Shown here: positions 1-8,717 of the stretch, piece after piece
How positions within the stretch are numbered: the first letter of the stretch is position 1
Layout of the letters: each line of letters begins with the position of its first letter
DNA from: Paraburkholderia sp.
Lineage (GTDB): Bacteria; Pseudomonadota; Gammaproteobacteria; Burkholderiales; Burkholderiaceae
NCBI RefSeq assembly: GCF_028283785.1
Contig: NZ_JAPWKB010000017.1
Coordinates: forward strand, 124,001-188,000
Direction: 5' to 3'
Length of the DNA stretch: 64,000 bases
Made by a program: the position numbers and the translations under genes
Notes under the pieces: model-generated
What the model was told of the DNA's origin: nothing
Databases searched by the model: none
The model's input: only the letters and a program-made list of their open reading frames with translations

Positions 1-633
1 CGAGTTGTAGGAAAGGCCTTCCAGTACCGCCGACGCGAGCGGCACCTCGATCCGATCGCCGCGGCCAGTCCGCTCTCTCGCCTGCAAGGCCAACACCACG
101 GACGACACACCGAGCATCGTGCCGTAAGCCGAGGCAAGCGGCAAAGGCGAGAAGCTGGGATTGATGCCCATCAGAACGCGGTTCTGCCCCATGTCCGTGA
201 AGACACCCGAGGCCGATGCGATGATCGGTTCGAACGCGCGCCACTCGCGGCGCAAGTCGTCATTACTCGCAAAACCCGGTATAGACAGCGTGATCAGATC
301 CGGGCGCTCCCGCCGCAAAACAGCGAAGTCGATGCCGAGACGAGCCATCACGCCAGGCCTGAAATTTTCAACGACGATATCGGCCCGAGCGATTAGCGCC
401 AACGCGTCCGCCAGTCCTTTTTCAGTCTTGAGATCCAGCCGCACGGTCAGCTTGTTGCGGTTCAGGACCGCATTCGCGGGACTGTCCCAAAGCGGACCAT
501 TGAGCGGGTCTACGTGGATGACTGTTGCGCCGAGATCCGCGAGGATCATCGACACTGCCGGCCCGGCAATATACTGGCCGAAGTCGATCACATTGACGCC
601 GCTCAGCGGGCGAATTTCGTGCGTTTCTGTCAT
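1..633 (-). CDS. CaiB/BaiF family CoA-transferase (class III), partial
   Basis: The gene begins at the ATG complementary to 631-633 and runs off the left edge, so only the first 211 residues are visible. The product begins MTETHEIRPLSGVNVIDFGQ, followed by YIAGPAVSMILADLGATVIHVD, LNRNKLTVRLDLK and DIVVENFRPGVMARLGID. These are the N-terminal nucleotide-fold signatures of class III CoA-transferases, which move CoA between a carboxylic acid and an acyl-CoA in the cytoplasm. A second recognisable stretch, RTGRGDRIEVPLASAVLEGL, lies at the truncated end. The family is certain from these blocks. The substrate cannot be told, because CaiB relatives handle formyl-, succinyl-, carnitinyl- and aromatic CoAs. 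No partner gene is visible on this side. Confidence 0.85.
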   Translation of the reverse strand, partial: MTETHEIRPLSGVNVIDFGQYIAGPAVSMILADLGATVIHVDPLNGPLWDSPANAVLNRNKLTVRLDLKTEKGLADALALIARADIVVENFRPGVMARLGIDFAVLRRERPDLITLSIPGFASNDDLRREWRAFEPIIASASGVFTDMGQNRVLMGINPSFSPLPLASAYGTMLGVSSVVLALQARERTGRGDRIEVPLASAVLEGLSYNS

Positions 634-1144
634 TTTAGTTTTGTCTCCGGGGCAGCCAGATGTAGGCCGTCCATTCCATGTTATCGACCGGCGCGAACCA
701 CCTTAACGACCGCACTGACGGCAGCAGCGGCGTTGATGGAACGTAATGTCGGGCACAACGGAAACCGGGTAAAGCAATAAAAAATGCGCCCAAGGCACGA
801 TTTTTTTTATGACAGGACGCCGTCAGGCACAGACGTGTTTCAGCCGCCAGCGAATCCCGTATGCGGGGCGTTCACACGGCTAGCAGATTGAGTGAAGAGG
901 CAAAAGTTCGGACGAGAAAGTTCACCCGTTGGGTTCGGGTGTGGCGGGCGAAGTTGGGGACGTATGGCTTGCGCGTGGGACAGCGAAAAAAGGCGGACCG
1001 ATAATCCGTCCGCCTGCCGCCGGCAAACCGAAGATCGGGTGAGAACCTAGGCTCGTCACCCGACTCAGCAATGCCACTCAGCGCCACCTTGATGGTGGCG
1101 CCCTACTGCGATTGCTACGTCAAATGCGTGACACGCACGACAAC
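634..1144. other. Intergenic region, no convincing gene
   Basis: About 510 bp between the start of the CoA-transferase and the stop of mmsA. The left half should hold the CoA-transferase promoter, but I see no clear -35/-10 pair or operator. The right half holds two hairpins downstream of mmsA: a perfect 8-bp stem at 1081-1101 (GCGCCACC, loop TTGAT, GGTGGCGC) and the terminator-like stem at 986-1015. A 71-codon minus-strand frame at 872-1087 has an Arg-rich composition typical of chance frames and crosses the terminator, so I do not call it. Confidence 0.6.
986..1015 (-). terminator. Rho-independent terminator of mmsA
   Basis: Read on the minus strand, AGGCGGAC, a nine-base loop and GTCCGCCT form an 8-bp GC-rich stem. 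Six T residues follow immediately (the A-run at 986-991 on the plus strand). It lies about 130 bp past the mmsA stop, and a second stem without a T-run (1081-1101) lies between. Confidence 0.75.
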
Positions 1145-2656
1145 TTATTTGGCCGTCGGCATCGCGAAATCAGCGCCTTTCTCCGTGCTTTCCGGCCAAC
1201 GCTGCATGATCGATTTCTGCTTCGTGTAGAAGCGCACGCCCTCTTCGCCGTAGGCATGCGTGTCGCCGAAGAGGCTGCGCTTCCAGCCGCCAAAGCCGTG
1301 CCACGCCATCGGAACCGGGATCGGTACGTTAATGCCCACCATCCCCACTTCAATGCGGTTTCCAAACTCGCGCGCGATGTGACCGTCGCGTGTATAGCAC
1401 GCAACGCCATTGCCGTATTCATGCGCGTTGACCAGATCGACCGCTTCGGTGAAGTCCTTCACGCGCACGCAGGCGAGCACCGGTCCGAAGATTTCTTCCT
1501 TATAGATGCGCATTTCCGGCGTGACGTTGTCGAACAACGTTCCGCCCGTAAAGAAGCCGTCTTCGTGACCGGGGACTTTCAAGCCTCGACCGTCGACGAC
1601 CAGCGTGGCGCCTTCGCTGACGCCCGTCGCGATATAGCCTTCGATGCGCTGAAGGGCCTCGCGTGTGACGATCGGCCCCATTTCCGCATCCGCTTCCATG
1701 CCATTCTTCACGATAAGGCTGCGCGCGCGTTCTGCGAGACGCGGCATGATTTTGTCAGCCACATCGCCGACCAGCACCGCCACCGAGATCGCCATGCAGC
1801 GCTCGCCCGCCGACCCGTAACCCGCACCGACCAAGGCATCGACAGCCTGATCGATATCCGCGTCCGGCATCACAACCATATGATTCTTCGCGCCACCGAG
1901 TGCCTGCACGCGCTTGCCGTTTCTTGCGCCAGTCTCGTAGATGTAGTTCGCGATGGGCGTCGAACCGACGAAACTCACGGCCCTCACGTCCGGATGTGCG
2001 AGCAATGCATCGACCACGACCTTGTCACCCTGCACCACGTTAAACACACCATCAGGCAAACCCGCTTCCTTCAGCAGTTTTGCCATGAACAACGACGCCG
2101 AGGGGTCGCGCTCGCTCGGCTTCAGGATGAACGTGTTGCCGGCTGCGATCGCGACCGGAAACATCCAGCACGGCACCATGCACGGGAAGTTAAACGGCGT
2201 GATGCCCGCAACGACACCCAACGGCTGACGCACCGTCCAGTTGTCCATGCCCGTCGACACCTGCTCCGTGTAATCGCCTTTCAGCAGTTGCGGAATGCCG
2301 CAGGCAAATTCGACCACGTCGATACCACGCGCCACTTCCCCCTTGGCGTCGGAAAATACCTTGCCGTGTTCTGCGGTGATGATGGCGGCCAGTTCGTCGG
2401 TATGGCGGTTCATCAATTCGAGGAAGCGCAGCATCACGCGGGCACGACGGATCGGCGGCGTATTTCTCCACTTCGGGAAGGCGGCTTTCGCGCTGGCCAC
2501 TGCCGCGTCGACGTCGGCCGCCTCACCTAGCACCAGCTTGCGCGGGCGCTCGCCAGTCGCCGGATTGAACACAGCCTGGGTTCGGGTACCGTGCCCTCGA
2601 ACCGCTTCACCGTGGATGAAATGCGTTACGTCACCTGTATCGTTGAACACCTTCAC
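1145..2656 (-). CDS. mmsA: Methylmalonate-semialdehyde dehydrogenase (CoA-acylating)
   Basis: A 503-residue aldehyde dehydrogenase, the usual MmsA length. The order of motifs fits the CoA-acylating methylmalonate-semialdehyde type: GVVAGITPFNFP near residue 148, FILKPSERDP near 177, the NAD-site block SFVGSTPIANYIY near 228, QALGGAKNHMVVMPDAD near 251, the catalytic Cys287 in GSAGERCMAISV, and the family-typical INVPIPVPMAWHGFGGWKRSLFGD near the C-terminus. The enzyme oxidises (methyl)malonate semialdehyde to propionyl- or acetyl-CoA, the last step of valine and myo-inositol breakdown. It stands alone with a divergent LysR gene 107 bp away, a typical regulator and target pair. mmsB and inositol genes are absent from the window, so the physiological route (valine, inositol or beta-alanine) is open. 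Confidence 0.93.
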   Translation of the reverse strand: MKVFNDTGDVTHFIHGEAVRGHGTRTQAVFNPATGERPRKLVLGEAADVDAAVASAKAAFPKWRNTPPIRRARVMLRFLELMNRHTDELAAIITAEHGKVFSDAKGEVARGIDVVEFACGIPQLLKGDYTEQVSTGMDNWTVRQPLGVVAGITPFNFPCMVPCWMFPVAIAAGNTFILKPSERDPSASLFMAKLLKEAGLPDGVFNVVQGDKVVVDALLAHPDVRAVSFVGSTPIANYIYETGARNGKRVQALGGAKNHMVVMPDADIDQAVDALVGAGYGSAGERCMAISVAVLVGDVADKIMPRLAERARSLIVKNGMEADAEMGPIVTREALQRIEGYIATGVSEGATLVVDGRGLKVPGHEDGFFTGGTLFDNVTPEMRIYKEEIFGPVLACVRVKDFTEAVDLVNAHEYGNGVACYTRDGHIAREFGNRIEVGMVGINVPIPVPMAWHGFGGWKRSLFGDTHAYGEEGVRFYTKQKSIMQRWPESTEKGADFAMPTAK

Positions 2657-2705
2657 GTCGACTCCTCAATTTAGTTGGCAGTAACCGCAGTGTATGAAGT
2701 GACCA

Positions 2706-2723
2706 AACGTCTGCAAAGACGTT
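2706..2723. promoter_or_regulatory. Inverted repeat between mmsA and LysR gene, probable operator
   Basis: AACGTCT-GCAA-AGACGTT is a perfect 7-bp inverted repeat with a 4-bp centre in the 107-bp gap between the divergent mmsA and LysR starts. LysR regulators commonly bind such an interrupted dyad and control both directions. The link to this particular regulator is inferred from position only. Confidence 0.55.
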
Positions 2724-2763
2724 AAGATTGAACTGATTGTTTTCAGGAGTGAACAATAAAGAT

Positions 2764-3708
2764 ATGGATGCCCAAAAAGTCGAAAACCTATGGGTACATT
2801 TGCACTGGCTGACGGTGCTCGCCGAACAGGGAACCTATACTGCGGCTGCATTGCGGCTTGGCGTGAGCAAAGCCGCAATGAGCCAGCGCATCGCGGAACT
2901 GGAGCGCGCTGCGGGCATCGCGCTGGTCCAGCGGACCACCCGCAGCGTCCGCTTCACCGAGGCCGGTCAGCGGCTAGTGGAGAACACGCGGGCAGAATAC
3001 GAGCGCATTGCAACCAGTTTCTCGACAGTGCGGGAAATGGCAGGCGTGGCACGTGGGTCTATTCGTGTCACCGCGCCAGTGGCGTTCGGCCGCCAGCAAC
3101 TGGTGCCGAAGATGTCGGCTTTTTTGCGAGCGAATCCTGAAGTTCGCGTGCAACTCGAAGTGTCCGACCGGCTTAGCTCGATCGCCACCGAGGGCTTCGA
3201 TCTCGCGATCCGCCACAGTGCACAGGTACCGGAAACACATGTCGCGTGGAATCTCTGCGAGACTCGCTCGGTAATCGTCGCGACCCGCGCCTATCTTCGC
3301 CGACACGGCACACCCAAATCTCCCGCCGATCTCCCGTCCCACGACTGCCTGTTCTATCCGCGTGCAATGGGTTCGGGAATCTGGTCGTTTGAGCGTCGAT
3401 CCACGCGCAAGGGCAATAACGACCCGATCATGATTACCGTTAACGGTCCGTTTTCGGCCAATAACAGCGAAGCGCTGCGCGACGCGGCCCTCGACGATAT
3501 GGGCATCGCCCTCCTACCTGACTTCACCGCACAGAGCGCCATCCACACGGGCAAACTCGTGACGCTGTTGCCGGACTGGCGGCCAGTCGGCGCCTTTGCA
3601 GAGCAGTTGTATCTGGTGCGGCCGTACACGCAGCATGTTCCGCGAGCGGTAGCGCTGTTCGTCACCTATCTACGGCAGACTTTCGCCGAAGGCTTCCCGC
3701 TTCAATGA
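2764..3708 (+). CDS. LysR family transcriptional regulator
   Basis: A 314-residue LysR protein when started at ATG 2764; an upstream TTG at 2737 adds nine residues. I prefer the ATG, although its nearest Shine-Dalgarno (AGGAG at 2745-2749) is rather far. The N-terminal winged helix-turn-helix is clear: LTVLAEQGTYTAAALRLGVS, KAAMSQRIAELERAAG and LVQRTTRSVRFTEAGQRL. A substrate-binding-like effector domain follows, with VRVTAPVAFGRQQLVPKMS-type sequence from about residue 90 and SNNSEALRDAALDDMGIALLP near residue 240. It is divergent from mmsA with an inverted repeat between them, so it probably controls mmsA and itself. The effector is unknown. Confidence 0.88.
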   Translation: MDAQKVENLWVHLHWLTVLAEQGTYTAAALRLGVSKAAMSQRIAELERAAGIALVQRTTRSVRFTEAGQRLVENTRAEYERIATSFSTVREMAGVARGSIRVTAPVAFGRQQLVPKMSAFLRANPEVRVQLEVSDRLSSIATEGFDLAIRHSAQVPETHVAWNLCETRSVIVATRAYLRRHGTPKSPADLPSHDCLFYPRAMGSGIWSFERRSTRKGNNDPIMITVNGPFSANNSEALRDAALDDMGIALLPDFTAQSAIHTGKLVTLLPDWRPVGAFAEQLYLVRPYTQHVPRAVALFVTYLRQTFAEGFPLQ

Positions 3709-4073
3709 ACGTTGGGAATTCATTCGTTTCGTCGACGCAAGCCGTGCAATTCGTAGCGACCTGCTGGCAGAAGCTGGACGTGGCGTAATGTCGGTAACTG
3801 CGCTGGCGTTCTGGTTGACGGCGGGCCGCAAAGGGCGGTCTATTGGCATCATGCCGAGCGAAACCCGTCCTGAGCAAGGCCCGCGTGCCACTTCAGGGGT
3901 ACTCAAATCCGTCCATTGATTTGCCAATTCTTACGTGCTTGCCACGAAAGCAAGTTGGGACGCCGGATGACGGGCGACGAACAAAAAGTGGGTAACGGTA
4001 GCGATTGATTACAGGGTGCCACCGCGAAGAGGCAAAGGGCCTGCCAAGCCGAGAATGATGTACTCAGGAAGCG
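3709..4073. other. Intergenic region left of an IS remnant
   Basis: About 365 bp after the LysR gene. A 43-codon plus-strand frame from 3788 and an 85-codon minus-strand frame show no recognisable motif, no good ribosome site and unconvincing composition. No left inverted repeat of the neighbouring IS remnant is visible, so the left end of that element has probably been lost here. Confidence 0.5.
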
Positions 4074-4554
4074 ATGAGACCGTTTTGCTTTAAAACCGGC
4101 CCGAATTCCACGGACCGGCGCAAGCTCGGCAGCAAACACCACTTCATTGTCGACGCGCAAGGCATCTCGCTCGCGGTCATCCTGAGCGCGGCGAACCGGC
4201 ACGACATGACCCAGCTTGATGCGCTCGTCGATGCAATTCCACACATCCGGGGCAAGCAGGGTGGCCCCCTGCACAAGCTGCAAATCGTTCAGGGCGACCG
4301 GGGCTACAGTTTCACCCCCCCATCGGGAGCACTTGCGCGAACGAGGCATCACGCCAGTGCTCGCAAAAATCGGCTTGCCACATGACAGTGGCCTCGGCAA
4401 AACGCGTTGGCCAGACGAGCGTTCGATTGCATGACTTCACTCGTTTCGACGCATCAAGATTCGTTACGAACGCTATGCTCATGTTCACGAAGCATTCCGG
4501 TCCTTGGCTTGCGCCTTAATTTGCTGGGCGTGCCTAACGCCTCTGTTTAACTAA
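4074..4554 (+). pseudogene. IS5-family transposase remnant, frameshifted
   Basis: The first frame reads KTGPNSTDRRKLGSKHHFIVDAQG-like sequence, then LAVILSAANRHDMTQLDALVDAIPHIRGK and VQGDRGYSF. These match the middle of IS5-type (IS1031/IS427 group) DDE transposases, including the second catalytic Asp in GDRGY. At a seven-C run (4315-4321) the frame shifts to REHLRERGITPVLAKIGLPHDSGLGKTRW..ERSIA and then hits a stop. A third frame from about 4430 continues LHDFTRFRRIKIRYERYAHVHEAF and LACALICW to a stop at 4554. The N-terminal third, with the first catalytic Asp, is missing. Two frame breaks plus truncation mean it cannot encode an active transposase. Confidence 0.85.
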
Positions 4555-4569
4555 TTTCGCAACAGCCTC
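4551..4569 (+). repeat. Probable right terminal inverted repeat of the IS5-type remnant
   Basis: CTAATTTCGCAACAGCCTC overlaps the transposase stop. Its reverse complement, GAGGCTGTTGCGAAAT.., resembles the terminal repeats of IS5-group elements. No matching left copy was found. Confidence 0.45.
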
Positions 4570-4653
4570 TACTCTATCCAAACCTAGCCAAGCCCAAAGA
4601 GTGCGCTGGAGCAATGCCACTCAATCAAATTCCACTATGAATTGAACGCAAGA

Positions 4654-6057
4654 CTAGGCAGCAAAAAAATCGAGGTTTGCCGCTGCGTTCTGAGCAATGC
4701 TCGAAACCTTTGACAGCGTGCCGTCTTCAGCAATGGCCAGGGTCAAAATTTCATCGCTGTAAAGGCAGGGCACGACGATATAGCGGCCATCAGGTGAAAT
4801 CGCGCACCCGCGCGGCCAGTTTGCCGCCAGCTCAATGGTATCGATACGCTTGAGCATGCCGTTGTTGCCAATCGCAAAGGACGTCACGCCGTCAAAGCCC
4901 TTCTTGTATTTGCGCTCGTCGCCTTCCATGTAGTCGAGTGAACCGCGAACGACGGTAAAAAGAAACTTGCCCGATGGATGCAGGCGCATGTCCTGCTGTT
5001 CGAGGTGCGCGCCGGCGGGAATCTTCGCCATCAATGCCTGGGTCACGACCGGCTCTGCTCCTAGCCTGGTCAGTGCGCCGCGCTCGTTATAGCTGAAAAC
5101 AGCAACCTCGTTGGCGTTCTCAAAGTTCACATACACCAGTTTCTTGTCGGCATTGAAACGCGCATAGCGCGGAAGCGAACCCGGCTCGAGCATGTAGGGC
5201 GCGGCGGTCTGAACAATGCGCTCAACACCGTAGTCGATACTCATCGAATAAATCCGGTCGGCGCCCTTGTCGCAGCAGATAAAAAACTTGCCTTCCGGCT
5301 CCCATACGACACAGTGGGGATGCGAGGTCCTCTGGTTTTTGCGCGGGCCAGAACCGGACATCTGATGCACGTCAAGCGGGGGCGCAAGCGTGCCATCAGC
5401 ATTAAGTGGGAAAAGATTGATCGAGGTGGTCGGGTATTGCGCGACGATCTCGTATTGATGCGCGGCGGTCTTGACCACTCGCGTGACCGCATCATCGGAG
5501 GCATGGATTGAGGCGACCATGTACCTTCCGGTAGGGTCGATAGAGATCATGGATGGGTTGGCGCCGTAGGATTTTTGCGCGCCGAGTTTGGTGAGCGCAC
5601 CACTCGCAGGATTGATGCGATAAACACCGACCGTCCCGCCGCCGCCGACACGAAAATCGGGTTGTTCATCACTTTCGTCGGTGATGTAAACCAGTTTTCG
5701 AGCGGCATTCACCAAGGTGCCGCCGACGCTGTAGGCATCATCTATCTTTTCTGCAAAGGTTAGCTTTCCGCTTCCAGTATCGAACTTATAGCGGTAAAAC
5801 CCTTTCTTGCCACCTTTGCGTATCCAGGACCCGGAATAGAGGTCTATTTCTCTACTTGCTGCCATGACCGGGAGTATGCCCCGGCCAATACTCGCAAGCC
5901 CAGCCAGCAGTACCGCGCGCTTGAGCAGCGTGCGCCGTGAAACAGACCAGTTGTCGAGCTCGCTCGGTTGCGTTTGTAGGCTGTCGTTCATCGTTAGATC
6001 TTGTGTCATTGCAATGTTCTGCGGGTCCCACTCTTCGCGGGGAATTCTTATTGCCAT
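4654..6057 (-). CDS. Tat-exported beta-propeller protein, lactonase (YbhE/Pgl)-like
   Basis: A 467-residue protein in the longest reading. A twin-arginine signal, SRRTLLKRAVLLAGLASIGRG, has its RR at residues 41-42. Starts at 6009 or 5991 would give a more typical short n-region, and none of the three starts has a clear Shine-Dalgarno. The mature part has repeated blade-like strings: YRYKFDTGSGKLTFAEKI, YRINPASGALTKLGAQKSYGANPSMISIDPTGRYMVASIHA, SHPHCVVWEPEGKFFICCDKGADRIYSM, LHPSGKFLFTVVRG and CAISPDGRYIVVPCLYSDEI. These are typical of seven-bladed lactonase/6-phosphogluconolactonase-like propellers. It is the last gene of a minus-strand operon behind two PepSY membrane proteins. Export in folded form by Tat and the periplasmic location are inferred from the signal; the substrate is unknown. 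Confidence 0.75.
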   Translation of the reverse strand: MAIRIPREEWDPQNIAMTQDLTMNDSLQTQPSELDNWSVSRRTLLKRAVLLAGLASIGRGILPVMAASREIDLYSGSWIRKGGKKGFYRYKFDTGSGKLTFAEKIDDAYSVGGTLVNAARKLVYITDESDEQPDFRVGGGGTVGVYRINPASGALTKLGAQKSYGANPSMISIDPTGRYMVASIHASDDAVTRVVKTAAHQYEIVAQYPTTSINLFPLNADGTLAPPLDVHQMSGSGPRKNQRTSHPHCVVWEPEGKFFICCDKGADRIYSMSIDYGVERIVQTAAPYMLEPGSLPRYARFNADKKLVYVNFENANEVAVFSYNERGALTRLGAEPVVTQALMAKIPAGAHLEQQDMRLHPSGKFLFTVVRGSLDYMEGDERKYKKGFDGVTSFAIGNNGMLKRIDTIELAANWPRGCAISPDGRYIVVPCLYSDEILTLAIAEDGTLSKVSSIAQNAAANLDFFAA

Positions 6058-6095
6058 CTGACTGATGGCTTAGTCTTCGAAGACATGTACACGGA

Positions 6096-7295
6096 TCACT
6101 TCCAGAGGATCTGATTGCGTCCGTTTTGCCGACGGCGCTGCCACATCTGCCAATACATCACAGCCCCCGAGATGGAAAGATAGATAAGTGCCAGTGCGGC
6201 CAACACATCCAGCAGACGGCCCGGCAGTCCAATGAAGTCGCCGCGATGGAGGCTCTTGGCCAGTTGGTGCGCTTGCCAGCCGAACGGGAAATGAGCGCGC
6301 GGATAGCCCGGCTCGGTTTCCGACATCGCAACGCCGGTGTCGGCGTTAAATACGAATTGTCGGGACGCGTCGCCGCCAGTCACGACGACGCCCTGACGGT
6401 ACCCGCCATAGTTGCGCAGGCGCACGACCTGGATCGGCGCGTCCCCTGCAGCGGCCCGTACCGCAGCCAAAGTTACACTCAGCATCTGCGGCAGCCGGGC
6501 ATCGTCGAGCGGGACAGGTTGAACGGCCGGGCTCGGCACGCCAGCTGATTGCCTGATGCTGATGCTGCGATATAGCGCATCGGCAGTCAGCCATCCCCCA
6601 GTCAGCGTGATCCACACAAGCAGGAGCGAGCAGACGATGGAGATCGTCCGATGCAAGGAGCGCCAGAGCCCGCCGCCTGACCAGAAAAACTTGTTACCTC
6701 CATTCTTTCGGCGCTGGAAGAACATCCTGAGATAGACGATGGTGCCGGTCACGATGAGCATCGCGAGCGCAAGCGCCGCCGCGCAGTTGACGAGCAACGC
6801 CCAGTCGCCGAACGTGGTCATTCGATGGAGCTTTTTGAACGTATTGCGCGCTGAGTCGGGGAACTCTGCCTCCTTTGGCTCTTGCGCGAGCCGCGCAACG
6901 AGCGCACCGCTCAGGGCATTGACGCGCAGATAGCCGTCATCCACACCGACCTGCCCGACGGGCGTGTCGCCGGCCATTCGCAGCTCGACATAGCGAAGAG
7001 GTGTAGCACCCAGGCTGGCGCGTGCCGACCGCACGGTTTGGTCGAGCATCGATGCCAACGGGGCGCCAACGGGAAGAGATTGGGCCGCATAGTCGGCACT
7101 CTTGCGCACCGCGAAACCGGGTGGTCCATCGAAGCCTTCATGCATCGCGCGCACATTAGCGTCCGTCGCCGGGATGTGCGCCAGAATTGAACGAATGTCG
7201 ATCATCTGGATCGCCGAGCCCGTCACGCCAAGATAGAGGGTAACGATTGCGACGATGAGCGCGACCCATCGGTGGATATATCGTAGGAGTTGCAT
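6096..7295 (-). CDS. PepSY-associated transmembrane protein (second of a tandem pair)
   Basis: A 399-residue inner-membrane protein when started at ATG 7295 (MQLLRYIHRWVALIVAIVTL); the frame opens earlier, but the upstream part has no membrane character. Four membrane segments can be seen: the N-terminal RWVALIVAIVTLYLGVTG, then LALAMLIVTGTIVYLRMFF, VCSLLLVWITLTGGWL and LAALALIYLSISGAVMYW. They flank two soluble PepSY-like loops. His residues at membrane edges (YIHRW, LHRMTTFGDWA, LHRTISI, SLHRGDF) resemble the haem-ligating pattern of PepSY-TM ferric reductases such as FoxB. It parallels the next gene almost segment by segment, pointing to a tandem duplication. A role in electron transfer or metal/siderophore reduction is inference. 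Confidence 0.78.
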   Translation of the reverse strand: MQLLRYIHRWVALIVAIVTLYLGVTGSAIQMIDIRSILAHIPATDANVRAMHEGFDGPPGFAVRKSADYAAQSLPVGAPLASMLDQTVRSARASLGATPLRYVELRMAGDTPVGQVGVDDGYLRVNALSGALVARLAQEPKEAEFPDSARNTFKKLHRMTTFGDWALLVNCAAALALAMLIVTGTIVYLRMFFQRRKNGGNKFFWSGGGLWRSLHRTISIVCSLLLVWITLTGGWLTADALYRSISIRQSAGVPSPAVQPVPLDDARLPQMLSVTLAAVRAAAGDAPIQVVRLRNYGGYRQGVVVTGGDASRQFVFNADTGVAMSETEPGYPRAHFPFGWQAHQLAKSLHRGDFIGLPGRLLDVLAALALIYLSISGAVMYWQMWQRRRQNGRNQILWK

Positions 7296-7401
7296 CGAAA
7301 TCGAGTCGAGTAAAAGAGATCGGTAGTGACGGTTGTTCAGACAACCGCCTCGGACAGGAATGGCGGCGATGTTCCTTATCGCCGTCCCACGATCGGCCGT
7401 G

Positions 7402-8685
7402 CTATCGCCAGACGATCTGACGCTTCCCAGACTTCGCTCTTCTCCGCCACAAGCTGAAGTACATCCACAATCCAGAGCTGGCGAGATACAGCAACGCAGC
7501 CCCACTCAGCCATTCGAACACGTTGCCGCCGAGGCCGAAGATGTCGCCGCGATGGAATTTCTTCACCGTCTGATGCCACTGCCACCCGAACGGAAAATTG
7601 GAAATGGGGTACCCGGGCTCCGTCTCGCTCAGTTCCCGACCGTTGGTCGTATCGTAGACATGCTGCAATGGCGGGTTTTCGCCCGTCACGATGACGCCCT
7701 GAGAATAGCCGGCGAAGTATCTGAGCCGGAAAACCTTGATCGGCGTTCCAGGTTGATCGCGCTCGAAGGCTGCGGTGGTTGCTGTCGTCATCGCCTGGAT
7801 ATCGGCATCGGCGATGGGTGACGAGTAATCCCCATTGTCTGGATGCACGGGCCGCGCTACGAGACGATGCCGGCCAGCGTCATCCCCCGTGTCATGCAGG
7901 TTGCGCCAGTACCCGCCGCCCAGATTTCTTGGCATATACACCTCCGCAATGCCGGCACCGATGTCCGACACCGCGAGGAGCATGCCGGTCGTCACGAGGT
8001 AGATCACGAGCACGACCGAGACGAGGGCAGTCCAGCGATGAAACTTCCGCCAGAAGCCTCCGCCGGACCAGAACATCTGTGCCTTGCCGGCGCTTTGCCG
8101 TCTGTTGAGCATGCGGAAATACTGGATGAGACCTGTCACCATCAGACTGATGACTGCGGTTCCGGCCACCAGGTTGACGGTCGAAGCCTTCTGGAGCAAG
8201 ACCTGGTTGAACGCGAACTTGTGCCAGTTTTTCGTCTCGGCTCTCAGGCCTTTCGATATCTCGTTCGGGTCGGCGGGCGGAAGCTGCGAGTCAGGAAGAC
8301 GCGCTCCGGTCAAGGCATCGTAAAGCAGGCGTTTGCCGCCCATCTTGACCTGACCAGCTACCCGATTGCCGACCATCCGCAACTCGACCAAGCGCATCGG
8401 CTGACCGGGCTCCGCGGCGCGCCCAGCAGCCGCTACGCGCACTAGCGCGGCGTACTTGTCGAGACCGACTGGCAAAACACTAGCTGTGTAGTCAGGGTCT
8501 GAAATGACAGCGTAATTATCCGGGCCATTTAAATGCTGCCGAAACTCCTGAATGGTCGGATTAGAGGCGGGCTGATGAGTAACATTCGCAAACATATCCA
8601 TAGACTGCATCGTCAAGCCGGTGACGCATATGAAAATAATCACTAAACCTGCCACAACACTTATCCATCGATGAATGTACAGCAT
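7402..8685 (-). CDS. PepSY-associated transmembrane protein (first of a tandem pair)
   Basis: A 427-residue protein with a strong ribosome site (AGGAGA before the ATG at 8685). It has the same plan as its neighbour: an N-terminal anchor (YIHRWISVVAGLVIIFICVTG), internal helices near LVAGTAVISLMVTGLIQYF and WTALVSVVLVIYLVTTGMLL, and a last helix LSGAALLYLASSGLWMYFSLW. Soluble PepSY-like loops and membrane-edge His residues (NWHKFAFN, KFHRWTAL, QTVKKFHRGD) lie between. The C-terminus ends in a basic tail (RRRAKSGKRQIVW) close to that of the downstream copy. The gene sits 32 bp behind the VOC gene and 106 bp ahead of its paralogue. A reductase or haem-binding role is suggested by family but not proven here. 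Confidence 0.78.
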   Translation of the reverse strand: MLYIHRWISVVAGLVIIFICVTGLTMQSMDMFANVTHQPASNPTIQEFRQHLNGPDNYAVISDPDYTASVLPVGLDKYAALVRVAAAGRAAEPGQPMRLVELRMVGNRVAGQVKMGGKRLLYDALTGARLPDSQLPPADPNEISKGLRAETKNWHKFAFNQVLLQKASTVNLVAGTAVISLMVTGLIQYFRMLNRRQSAGKAQMFWSGGGFWRKFHRWTALVSVVLVIYLVTTGMLLAVSDIGAGIAEVYMPRNLGGGYWRNLHDTGDDAGRHRLVARPVHPDNGDYSSPIADADIQAMTTATTAAFERDQPGTPIKVFRLRYFAGYSQGVIVTGENPPLQHVYDTTNGRELSETEPGYPISNFPFGWQWHQTVKKFHRGDIFGLGGNVFEWLSGAALLYLASSGLWMYFSLWRRRAKSGKRQIVWR

Positions 8686-8717
8686 ACGTCTCCTGATATT
8701 TTTTTGTATTTACAGAA

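Noticed and set aside
1112..2530. 472-codon open frame on the plus strand
   Set aside because: Antisense to mmsA, which is fully supported by motifs on the other strand.
1067..4623. The 14-mer AGCAATGCCACTCA occurring at 1067-1080 and 4610-4623
   Set aside because: Several 14-base matches are expected by chance in a 64-kb window, and neither flank extends the match.
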